The notes beneath the pieces are model-generated. The model saw nothing but the letters and a program-made list of their open reading frames with translations. It did not search any database and had not been told where the DNA came from. This document shows, piece by piece, positions 53,790 through 60,116 of a stretch of DNA of 64,000 nt. Each line of letters begins with the position of its first letter. The stretch's first letter is position 1. A program made the position numbers and the translations under genes. The stretch is from Curtobacterium ammoniigenes NBRC 101786 (GTDB lineage Bacteria > Actinomycetota > Actinomycetes > Actinomycetales > Microbacteriaceae): the NCBI RefSeq assembly GCF_001571045.1, contig NZ_BCSV01000002.1, forward strand, positions 310,001 to 374,000. Reading direction: 5' to 3'.

Positions 53790-54577
53790 CGGCAGCGCGC
53801 GCACCGTTCCGGCGGCGCACGGCGCTCATCACCGGCGCGAGTGGCGGCATCGGCGAAGCCCTTGCGCTGCAGCTCGCCGAGCAGGGCGCTGACGTCGTCC
53901 TCGTCGCTCGGTCCGCTGATCGGCTCGACGCCGTGGCGGACCGTATCCGGACTACGTTCGGGGTGCACGCGGAGTCGATCGCTACCGACCTGTCAACCGA
54001 CGACGGTGTGGACCGGGTGATCACGCTCCTCCAGAATCGGCGCATCGACATCCTGATCCCCAATGCGGGAGTGGGCGCCCATGGGCCCTTCGTCGATGCG
54101 TCCGAGCATCGGAGTCGGGTCCAGGTCGATCTGAACTGTGGCGCGGTCGTCCGCCTGGTCCACGCGTTCCTGCCGGGCATGATCGAGCGTCGGGTCGGAG
54201 GCGTCATGACCGTCGCGTCGACCGCTGCGTTTCAGCCCACACCGGGCATGGCCGTCTACGGCGCCACGAAAGCATTCGTCCTGTCGTTCACCGAGGCGCT
54301 CTGGGACGAGACCCGGGGGAGCGGAGTGCGGATCCTCGCACTCTGCCCCGGTCCCACTGACACCGGCTTCTTCGACGCGGCGGGCGGAGGAGACTACCTG
54401 GACAGAGGCCGACAGACCGCCGAAGCGGTGGCGCGGGTCGGCTTGGCAGCGTTCGCGCGGCGGGGCGGACCGACGGTGATCTCCGGCTTGGCGAACACCG
54501 TGACGGCAAGCGCGCATCGGTTCGTGCCGCGGGCCCTCATGGCGCGGCTCGCCGGACAGTTCACCGCCGCTCGCTGA
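53786..54577 (+). CDS. SDR family oxidoreductase
   Basis: This 263-aa SDR has TGASGGIGEALALQLA (about 16-31), PNAGVGAHGPF in place of NNAG (about 92-102) and the catalytic YGATKAFVLSFTEAL (Tyr at about 159). The closest group is the DltE/YqjQ-type SDRs, which often act on lipids or fatty acyl compounds. It is coupled to the upstream membrane mini-protein. Confidence 0.9.
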   Translation: MTAARAPFRRRTALITGASGGIGEALALQLAEQGADVVLVARSADRLDAVADRIRTTFGVHAESIATDLSTDDGVDRVITLLQNRRIDILIPNAGVGAHGPFVDASEHRSRVQVDLNCGAVVRLVHAFLPGMIERRVGGVMTVASTAAFQPTPGMAVYGATKAFVLSFTEALWDETRGSGVRILALCPGPTDTGFFDAAGGGDYLDRGRQTAEAVARVGLAAFARRGGPTVISGLANTVTASAHRFVPRALMARLAGQFTAAR

Positions 54578-54697
54578 GGAGCCCGCGCGGTTGTCGACCG
54601 GTTTCGGCGCGATGTCGGCCTGCTGTCGCCGCGGTGGCGGCCTGCTGTCGCCCAGGTGTCGTGGCGCTGGCGGGCTGACGGACTCTACGGTCATCCC

Positions 54698-55189
54698 ATG
54701 AACGAGACACGGATCGGCGAGCTTCGACGAGCACGCGGTTGGACGCAGGAGCGATTGGCGGCGGAAAGTGGCATCGCAGTGCGCACCATCCAGCGCCTCG
54801 AAGCGGGAAGCGACGCCAGCCTAGACACGCTGTCGCGGATCGCCGCGGCGCTCGAGGTTGAGGTGAGCTCGCTCTTCGCGCACGTCGAGGACCCTGAGTT
54901 CGCAACTGCCGTCGACGGACTCGGGGAACGGATCGCAGCACAGCAAGCCCGGCGCGACGCGATCACGGACGCAACGCGGAAGGCCTTTTACGGCCTCGGT
55001 GTCGTGATCAGTCTCGCGCTGGCCGCGTTGGTGGGTGCGCGGCTGCTGCCGGGTATCGCGTTCTTCCTCGTCGCGATCTACTGGGTCGGCGGACGTGTGG
55101 CGTACGACCTCCTGCTTCGGACCGTCATCGATCCACGACTGGACGCCCAGTACCCACTGTCTGGGCCGACCCGCGGACGCCACCGCTGA
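54698..55189 (+). CDS. XRE-family HTH protein with two TM segments
   Basis: This 163-aa protein has an N-terminal HTH_3 domain (about 5-60; LRRARGWTQERLAAESGIAV and RTIQRLEAG) joined by a linker to two hydrophobic helices (about 98-118 and 119-138) and a short tail. Membrane-attached XRE proteins are common in actinobacteria and may sense envelope state. The ATG at 54698 is chosen as the HTH starts right after it. Two imperfect 15-bp direct copies of CGGCCTGCTGTCGCC lie just upstream. Confidence 0.85.
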   Translation: MNETRIGELRRARGWTQERLAAESGIAVRTIQRLEAGSDASLDTLSRIAAALEVEVSSLFAHVEDPEFATAVDGLGERIAAQQARRDAITDATRKAFYGLGVVISLALAALVGARLLPGIAFFLVAIYWVGGRVAYDLLLRTVIDPRLDAQYPLSGPTRGRHR

Positions 55190-55224
55190 TGGCACATGTC
55201 GGCACCGCTGCGTAGCGTGAGGGA

Positions 55225-56028
55225 ATGCCGCTGGAAGCTGTGGAGCACACGCTCGATCTGGACACCGCGTCGCTGTCGTACGACGTCATCGACGGCGACG
55301 GGCCGGCGATCGTCGGCCTGCACGGGCTGACGTCCTCCCGCGCATCGGAGGACGACGGCGGCTACTTCGATTGGCGGCCGATCGCGCAGTCGGGCCGTCG
55401 GCTCGTTCGCTATGACGCTCGCGGCCACGGCCGATCGACGGGGCGGCCACTTGCCGAGGACTATCGGTGGCCGCAGCTCGCCGACGACCTGTTCCGGCTG
55501 CTGGACGCGGTCGCCCCGGCGCATGCGGTGGACGCCTTCGGGGTCTCTATGGGCGTCGGCACGCTGCTCCACGCGGCGGTCCGCGAACCGGAGCGATTCC
55601 GCCGGCTGGCGTTCGTCATCCCGCCGACCGCCTGGGAGTCGCGCGCTGCGCAGGCGGCGCTGTACCAGCAGATGGCAGACCTTGCGGAATCCGGCGGCAT
55701 GGATGCGCTCATCGCTGCAGGCGCGAATGCGCCGGTGCTGCCGATCCTGCAGGACGGCGGTTGGAGGCTCGACCTCCGCCCGGCAATCTCCGCGGCGCTG
55801 TTCCCTGCCGTCGCACGTGGAGCGGCGGCGACCGATTTTCCTGATCCGACGGAACTCGCGCGTATCACGCACCCGGTCCTCGTCCGCCCGTGGACAGACG
55901 ACCCCGGGCATCCGATCCAGACGGCAGAGCGGCTTCATGAGCTCCTTCCCGCTGCCGTGCTCTCCGTCATGCGCACGCCTGACGACCTCCGCGGTCTTGG
56001 GGCAAGCCTGCTGACATTCTTCTCGTAG
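55225..56028 (+). CDS. alpha/beta hydrolase
   Basis: This 267-aa hydrolase has IVGLHGLTSSRAS (about 29-41), nucleophile elbow AFGVSMGVGTLL (Ser at about 110), an acid near VRPWTDDPGHP (about 221-231) but no obvious C-terminal His motif beyond LHELLPAAVL. It ends 10 bp before the first CstR-type palindrome, so it is not part of that regulon. Substrate unknown. Confidence 0.85.
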   Translation: MPLEAVEHTLDLDTASLSYDVIDGDGPAIVGLHGLTSSRASEDDGGYFDWRPIAQSGRRLVRYDARGHGRSTGRPLAEDYRWPQLADDLFRLLDAVAPAHAVDAFGVSMGVGTLLHAAVREPERFRRLAFVIPPTAWESRAAQAALYQQMADLAESGGMDALIAAGANAPVLPILQDGGWRLDLRPAISAALFPAVARGAAATDFPDPTELARITHPVLVRPWTDDPGHPIQTAERLHELLPAAVLSVMRTPDDLRGLGASLLTFFS

Positions 56029-56038
56029 GTCCTCTCGG

Positions 56039-56054
56039 ATACCCCGGGGGGTAT
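56039..56054. promoter_or_regulatory. CsoR/CstR-type operator 1
   Basis: ATACCCC-GG-GGGGTAT, a perfect 7+7 bp palindrome with a 2-bp centre, 28 bp before the Cys-rich small protein. The G-tract-centred ATACCCC/GGGGTAT form is typical for CsoR-family repressors. GTATGGTACGAT right after could hold the -10 element. Confidence 0.85.
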
Positions 56055-56081
56055 GGTACGATCGCTCTCGAAGGAGGAACC

Positions 56082-56213
56082 ATGTGCTTTCGAGTGACAT
56101 GCGACCAGTGCGGTAAGGAGTCCTGGGACGGCTGCGGTGGTCACATCGAAGAGGCGTTGTTCGGCGTTCCTGAGCAGGACCGCTGCAGTGGGCATGAGGA
56201 GGTAACCGCATGA
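56082..56213 (+). CDS. 43-aa cysteine-rich protein, copy 1
   Basis: The protein begins MCFRVTCDQCGKESWDGCGG and continues HIEEALFGVPEQDRCSGH. Five Cys (positions 2, 7, 10, 18, 35) include a CxxCG pair that could bind zinc or carry persulfides. AAGGAGGA precedes the ATG. The stop overlaps the thioredoxin ATG (ATGA), so it is translated with thioredoxin under operator 1. Its paralogue is at 57024. The family is widespread but uncharacterised as far as I know. Confidence 0.75.
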   Translation: MCFRVTCDQCGKESWDGCGGHIEEALFGVPEQDRCSGHEEVTA

Positions 56214-56584
56214 GCACAGTCGCCGCTGATACGAGCGTTCTGGAGTCGGCTGTTTCGACCGATGGAATCGTCCTCGTGGACTTTTGGGCCGAGTGGTGCG
56301 GGCCGTGCAAGATGTTCGCCCCGATTTTCGAGCGGGCTTCCGAACAGCATCCGGACATCCGATTTTTGAAGGTCGACACGGAAGTGCAGCAAGATCTCGC
56401 TGCCGCAGCCGCGATCACGGCCATCCCGACGCTCATGGCGTTCCGCGACGGTGTCGCCGTTTTTCGGCAAGCCGGCGCGTTGCCCGCTCCCGCGCTCGAG
56501 GACCTCATCGCGAAGGTCCGTGAACTCGATATGGATGCCGTTCGGGCTTCTCTGCCGACCTCGGGGTCCGAAGCGACCGCATAG
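56210..56584 (+). CDS. thioredoxin family protein
   Basis: This 124-aa thioredoxin has active site FWAEWCGPCKMFAPI (about 24-38) and the cis-Pro segment ITAIPTLMAF (about 76-85). It is distinct from TrxA at 8832. In this context it would reduce persulfides or disulfides produced by the rhodanese and dioxygenase. Coupled to the Cys-rich gene upstream and 56 bp from the repressor. Confidence 0.92.
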   Translation: MSTVAADTSVLESAVSTDGIVLVDFWAEWCGPCKMFAPIFERASEQHPDIRFLKVDTEVQQDLAAAAAITAIPTLMAFRDGVAVFRQAGALPAPALEDLIAKVRELDMDAVRASLPTSGSEATA

Positions 56585-56599
56585 ACGATCGCTCTGCAG

Positions 56600-56615
56600 A
56601 TACACCCAGGGGTAT
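56600..56615. promoter_or_regulatory. CsoR/CstR-type operator 2
   Basis: ATACACC-CA-GGGGTAT, one mismatch from the palindromic consensus, 26 bp upstream of the CsoR-family gene: probable autoregulation. Confidence 0.8.
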
Positions 56616-56640
56616 TGTTCACCCTGTTGAAAGGACGACG

Positions 56641-56910
56641 ATGAGTTCTACTGTCGACGCGACCCAGAAGCCGGTGTTGAACCGCCTTCGGCGTGCACAG
56701 GGCCAGCTGAACGCTGTGATTGCGGCCATCGAGAGCGGTGCGAAATGCCGTGACGTGGTCATCCAGCTCTCCGCTGTGTCGAGTGCGCTTGATCGTGCCG
56801 GGTTCCAGATCATCTCGACGGCGATGCAGAAATGCCTCATCGATGAGCAGGATGAGTCCGACCCGATGACCGTTCAGGATCTCGAGAAGCTGTTCATGAC
56901 GCTCGCCTGA
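56641..56910 (+). CDS. CsoR-family (CstR-type) persulfide-sensing repressor
   Basis: This 89-aa all-helical repressor has NRLRRAQGQLNAVIAAIESG (about 13-32), then AKCRDVVIQLSAVSSALDRA with the first Cys at about 36 and a second Cys in MQKCLIDEQ (about 65). The copper-ligand His of CsoR (about position 61) is replaced by Ala in STAMQKC. Two Cys without that His is the pattern of CstR, which senses per/polysulfides. Flanking genes are sulfur-related, supporting the CstR reading. Four matching operators occur within 4.1 kb. Confidence 0.85.
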   Translation: MSSTVDATQKPVLNRLRRAQGQLNAVIAAIESGAKCRDVVIQLSAVSSALDRAGFQIISTAMQKCLIDEQDESDPMTVQDLEKLFMTLA

Positions 56911-56989
56911 CCGAATACCACTCGCGCCTCCGCCCGCGCCAGCCCGCCGTCAGGGGGTGGACAGGGAGCGGGAGTCGCGTCATTCCCAT

Positions 56990-57005
56990 ATACCCCCCGG
57001 GGTAT
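56990..57005. promoter_or_regulatory. CsoR/CstR-type operator 3
   Basis: ATACCCC-CC-GGGGTAT, perfect arms, 19 bp before the second Cys-rich gene, which heads the rhodanese-DsrE-TauE operon. Confidence 0.85.
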
Positions 57006-57023
57006 TTACGAAAGGAGACGGCC

Positions 57024-57188
57024 ATGTGCCGTGCAGTCACATGCCGCAAGTGCGGGAAAGCAAGCTGGGCCGGATGCGGCCAGCACGTCGACCAGGTGCT
57101 CCGTGGAGTCCCGAAGTCGCAGCGGTGCCAGGGGCACCCGAAGGAGCCGTCGAGCGGCTTCTTTGCACGACTCTTTGGGCGCGCCTGA
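57024..57188 (+). CDS. 54-aa cysteine-rich protein, copy 2
   Basis: MCRAVTCRKCGKASWAGCGQ followed by HVDQVLRGVPKSQRCQGH matches copy 1 at the conserved frame MCxxVTCxxCGKxSWxGCG-xHxxxxLxGVPxxxRCxGH, including all five Cys and both His. A basic tail (SSGFFARLFGRA) is added. AAAGGAG precedes the ATG. Rhodanese begins 2 nt after the stop region, so this small protein is in the operon under operator 3. Confidence 0.78.
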   Translation: MCRAVTCRKCGKASWAGCGQHVDQVLRGVPKSQRCQGHPKEPSSGFFARLFGRA

Positions 57189-57189
57189 C

Positions 57190-57495
57190 GTGAGTGTGTC
57201 CGAAGTCACCGTCGGCGAACTCGACGGCCGACGCGATGTGACGATCATTGACGTCCGCGAACCAGCAGAATTCAGCGATGGGCACGTACCGGGCGCTCGC
57301 AACATTCCGCTCGGCACGATCGCGGATCACGCTGCCGAGCTGCGTGACCTCGGGACGACCGTTTACGTGATCTGCCAAAGTGGTCGCCGGAGCGCCCAGG
57401 CGGCTGCTGTTCTCGATGCGGCCGACGTGCGGGTCGTCAACGTAGTCGGTGGAACCGGCGCGTGGATCGCGACGGGCCGCGAGGTCGAGTCATGA
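57190..57495 (+). CDS. single-domain rhodanese
   Basis: This 101-aa sulfurtransferase has VTIIDVREPAEFSDGHVPGA (about 17-36) and active loop ICQSGRRSAQAA with Cys at about 63. It moves sulfane sulfur to or from protein Cys. The GTG at 57190 is 1 nt after the stop of the Cys-rich gene; the longer frame from 57031 overlaps that gene and is rejected. Stop overlaps the next ATG. Confidence 0.92.
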   Translation: MSVSEVTVGELDGRRDVTIIDVREPAEFSDGHVPGARNIPLGTIADHAAELRDLGTTVYVICQSGRRSAQAAAVLDAADVRVVNVVGGTGAWIATGREVES

Positions 57496-57842
57496 CGGCC
57501 GACCGAACGCTCCTCATCCACGCGTTCGCCGAGACGCCTGAGGTCCTCACCGCCGCGCTTCGCGTCGCCCGGCACTCCGTGGAACGGCTCGGGCCGACCG
57601 CCGAGGTGCAGGTGGTGGTGCAGGGTGGCGCTGTCCGCGGGCTCACGGTCGACAGCGCATTCGCCGACGAGGTATCCGCGACCGTGACCGAACACCACGT
57701 GCGGATCCTCGCATGCGAAAACAGCATGCAGCGCGTCGGCGTGCTCGCGGAGGCGCTGCTCGATCAGGTCGGGACGGTTCCGGCCGCGGCCACCTACATG
57801 GCCGAGCAGCAGTGGGCCGGCGCAGCATACGTGCGCATCTAA
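57492..57842 (+). CDS. DsrE-family protein
   Basis: This 116-aa protein has the DsrE-like alternating fold: LLIHAFAETPEVLTAALRVA, VQVVVQGGAVRGL and the single Cys in RILACENSMQR (Cys at about 78). DsrE-type proteins carry sulfur as a persulfide on this Cys. It overlaps the rhodanese gene by 4 nt and the permease start by 1 nt, forming a tight sulfur-relay operon. Confidence 0.82.
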   Translation: MTADRTLLIHAFAETPEVLTAALRVARHSVERLGPTAEVQVVVQGGAVRGLTVDSAFADEVSATVTEHHVRILACENSMQRVGVLAEALLDQVGTVPAAATYMAEQQWAGAAYVRI

Positions 57843-58553
57843 TGCTCATCCTCACCGTCGCCTTCGGGCTGTTAGTCGGGGCGGTGCTCGGCCCTTGTCA
57901 CTGTGCTCGCAGTGCCGGTGAGCGAGGCGATGTCGACCTCCCTCGTCATGGCCGCGTCGTCCTCGGTGGCGGCAGTCCTGCCCCGGCTCCGTCACGGTAT
58001 CGACTGGAGGATCGCCCTCGCCGTCGGTGCGGCCGGAATCCCCGCGGCGTTCGTGGGCACGGCCGTCAACAGCATGCTGCCGCAACGGATCATCCTGCTC
58101 GCCTTCGGCCTCCTGATGATCGCCGCTGCCATCCAGATGCTCCGCCCGCGCCCTGACACGCGTGGGCATGCCGAGCGGCACCGCCTCTGGATCGTGCGCG
58201 CCGTCGGCGTCGGTCTCGGGGTCGGGTTTCTCACCGGGCTCCTCGGCGTCGGGGGCGGCTTCGTGATCGTGCCGGCGCTGGTGCTCTTGCTGGCGATGCC
58301 GATCACCGCCGCAATTGGAACGTCGCTCATCATCACGGCGGCCAATTCGATCTCCGGCGTGATCGCACATGCGGGGGCAGGCGTTGTGCATTGGGGGCTG
58401 ACGTTGGCGTTCGCCGTTCCCGCTGTCCTCGCATCGCTGGTCGCGGCCCGCTTCGCGACGCGCATCAGCGGCAAGACCTTGCAGATCGCGTTCGCGGTCG
58501 TCGTCCTCGTGGTTGCGGTGATCACCATCGTGCGCACGCTGCTCGCTTGGTGA
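57842..58553 (+). pseudogene. TauE/SafE-family permease disrupted near its N-terminus
   Basis: An ATG at 57842 reads MLILTVAFGLLVGAVLG, the first TM of a TauE/SafE permease, then slips into nonsense. The rest (from about 57893, LVTVLAVPVSEAMSTSLVMA to LVAARFATRISGKTL at the end) is in the +2 frame to 58553. The Gly-rich loop normally between them (GLLGGGGSI-like) is missing, so roughly 20-25 bp appear deleted with a frame change. TauE/SafE proteins export sulfite or other sulfur anions. Restart at the GTG 57903 would give a 216-aa protein lacking TM1. Confidence 0.8.
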
Positions 58554-58573
58554 CGCGCTCCGCTCATTGCACG

Positions 58574-58620
58574 AAACAGCGGGGTCGGCTCCCTTTTTCA
58601 GGCAGCCGACCCCGCTGTTT
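58574..58620. terminator. bidirectional terminator
   Basis: AAACAGCGGGGTCGGCT and AGCCGACCCCGCTGTTT form a perfect 17-bp stem with a 13-nt loop. It lies between the permease (plus) and the dioxygenase (minus) and is A/T-flanked on both sides. Confidence 0.92.
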
Positions 58621-58629
58621 CGTCTCCGC

Positions 58630-60033
58630 TCAGACCGCCTGGCGCTCTGTGTCCTGCGACTGCAACCAGCCGAGATAGCTGCCACTGAGCTCCGTGACCG
58701 GGAGGCCCGCGCGACGCAGAGCCTGCGTCGCAACGATGTTCCGTGCACCCGATTGGCAGTACGCGACGATCGGGCGGTCCGATGGCAGCTCTGCGATGTC
58801 CCGAAGCACGCGGCCCGCGCTGATGTTGACGGCACCGGGGACGTGTCCGTCGACATACTCATTGCGGTTCCGGACATCGAGCACGAACACGTCATCGAGC
58901 TCGGTCAGATCGTCGGGTGAGACCTGTGCCGAGGGCACGAGCGTGAAGCCGTCGAGCGTGGTGATGAAGCCCGCGTAGCGATCGATACCGACCCGGACCA
59001 GGTGGTCGCGGACAGTGTCGGCTTCCTCCTGGTTGGTTGCCAGGATCAGCAGGGGTCGGTGCTCCTGCTCGGGGTCGATCGCCCAAGCGCCCCACGTCGC
59101 GGTCTTGCCGGAAGCCGGGATGGCAAGCGAACCCGACGGGGAGCCCGCGCGAACTGCGGCAGGCGTCCGGGTGTCGATCAAAACGGCTGCATCCGCTTCG
59201 ACCGCCGCGACTGCCTCAATCGATGACAGTTCGGTCAACGGCCCGAGGTCACCGAGGAGTGCGGGGCCGTCGCGGTTCTCACGCTTCATCCGCGCGAAGT
59301 ACGCGTGTGCGTCGGGCTGGCCGTCCAGCAGCTGCTGAACGAAGCCGTCGCGATCGTCGGCGGCCAGGTACGGGCCCCACCAGGCGTAGCGACGCTCGTA
59401 GCCGACGGTCGTTGACGGAATCGCCCCAAGACTCTTGCCGCACGCGCTGCCGGCGCCGTGCGCCGGGTACACCTGAATGTGGTCGGGAAGCTCGAGGAAC
59501 ACGCGACGGAGTGAGTCGAACATGTCGAGCGCGCCCTGGAACCGGGTGTCGACGCCGCCAGCTGCCTCGTCGAGGAGGTCAGGCCTTCCGACGTCGCCGG
59601 CAAAGACGAAATCGCCGGACAGCAGATAGCCCGGGTCGTCCGCGAACGCACCGTCTGTGATGAGGAACACGAGGTGCTCCGGCGTGTGTCCGGGCGTATG
59701 ACGGGCCTGGATCCGGATATTCCCGATGGCGATGACGTCGCCGTCGTGCAGACGCTCCGCGTCGAACCCGTACTGCCAGTCCTGCCCGCCATCACCCGAG
59801 ACGTAGAGCGTCGCGCCGAACGCGCGGGCGATCTCCCGGGAGCCGGACAGGTAGTCGGCGTGGATGTGGGTCTCAGTGACCGCGACGATCCGCATGCCAT
59901 TCCGCGCCGCGGCGGATCGATAGGCCTCGATGTCGCGGCGGCCGTCGATGACGATCGCCTCCCCCGTGGCCTGGCAGCCGATCAGATAGCTCGCTTGAGC
60001 GAGGTCGTCGTCATAAAAACGTTCGAGCAGCAT
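58630..60033 (-). CDS. CstB-like persulfide dioxygenase-rhodanese
   Basis: This 467-aa protein has an N-terminal metallo-beta-lactamase/ETHE1-type dioxygenase domain (about 1-240; metal site TETHIHADYLSGS, HTPGHTPEH and GDFVFAGDVGRPDL), a central rhodanese-like domain without catalytic Cys (about 265-355; LILATNQEEAD) and a C-terminal active rhodanese (about 370-460; VAYCQSGARN, Cys at about 430). This is the three-part plan of CstB, which turns persulfide into thiosulfate. Divergent from the P-type ATPase with operator 4 between them. Confidence 0.9.
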   Translation of the reverse strand: MLLERFYDDDLAQASYLIGCQATGEAIVIDGRRDIEAYRSAAARNGMRIVAVTETHIHADYLSGSREIARAFGATLYVSGDGGQDWQYGFDAERLHDGDVIAIGNIRIQARHTPGHTPEHLVFLITDGAFADDPGYLLSGDFVFAGDVGRPDLLDEAAGGVDTRFQGALDMFDSLRRVFLELPDHIQVYPAHGAGSACGKSLGAIPSTTVGYERRYAWWGPYLAADDRDGFVQQLLDGQPDAHAYFARMKRENRDGPALLGDLGPLTELSSIEAVAAVEADAAVLIDTRTPAAVRAGSPSGSLAIPASGKTATWGAWAIDPEQEHRPLLILATNQEEADTVRDHLVRVGIDRYAGFITTLDGFTLVPSAQVSPDDLTELDDVFVLDVRNRNEYVDGHVPGAVNISAGRVLRDIAELPSDRPIVAYCQSGARNIVATQALRRAGLPVTELSGSYLGWLQSQDTERQAV

Positions 60034-60060
60034 ATGTCTCCTTTCTGCTCCCTACAGGGT

Positions 60061-60076
60061 ATACCCCCGGGGGTAT
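60061..60076. promoter_or_regulatory. CsoR/CstR-type operator 4
   Basis: ATACCCC-CG-GGGGTAT, the most perfect of the four: fully palindromic over 18 bp (TATACCCCCGGGGGTATA). It sits between the divergent dioxygenase and P-type ATPase genes and could control both. Confidence 0.88.
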
Positions 60077-60116
60077 AACGCAAGAGGGGACCTCCGGCCC
60101 TGGCTCCGCTCCACGG

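Noticed and set aside
54608..54655. Possible CRISPR-like or tandem repeat CGGCCTGCTGTCGCC
   Set aside because: Only two imperfect 15-bp copies 24 bp apart; too few and too short for an array.
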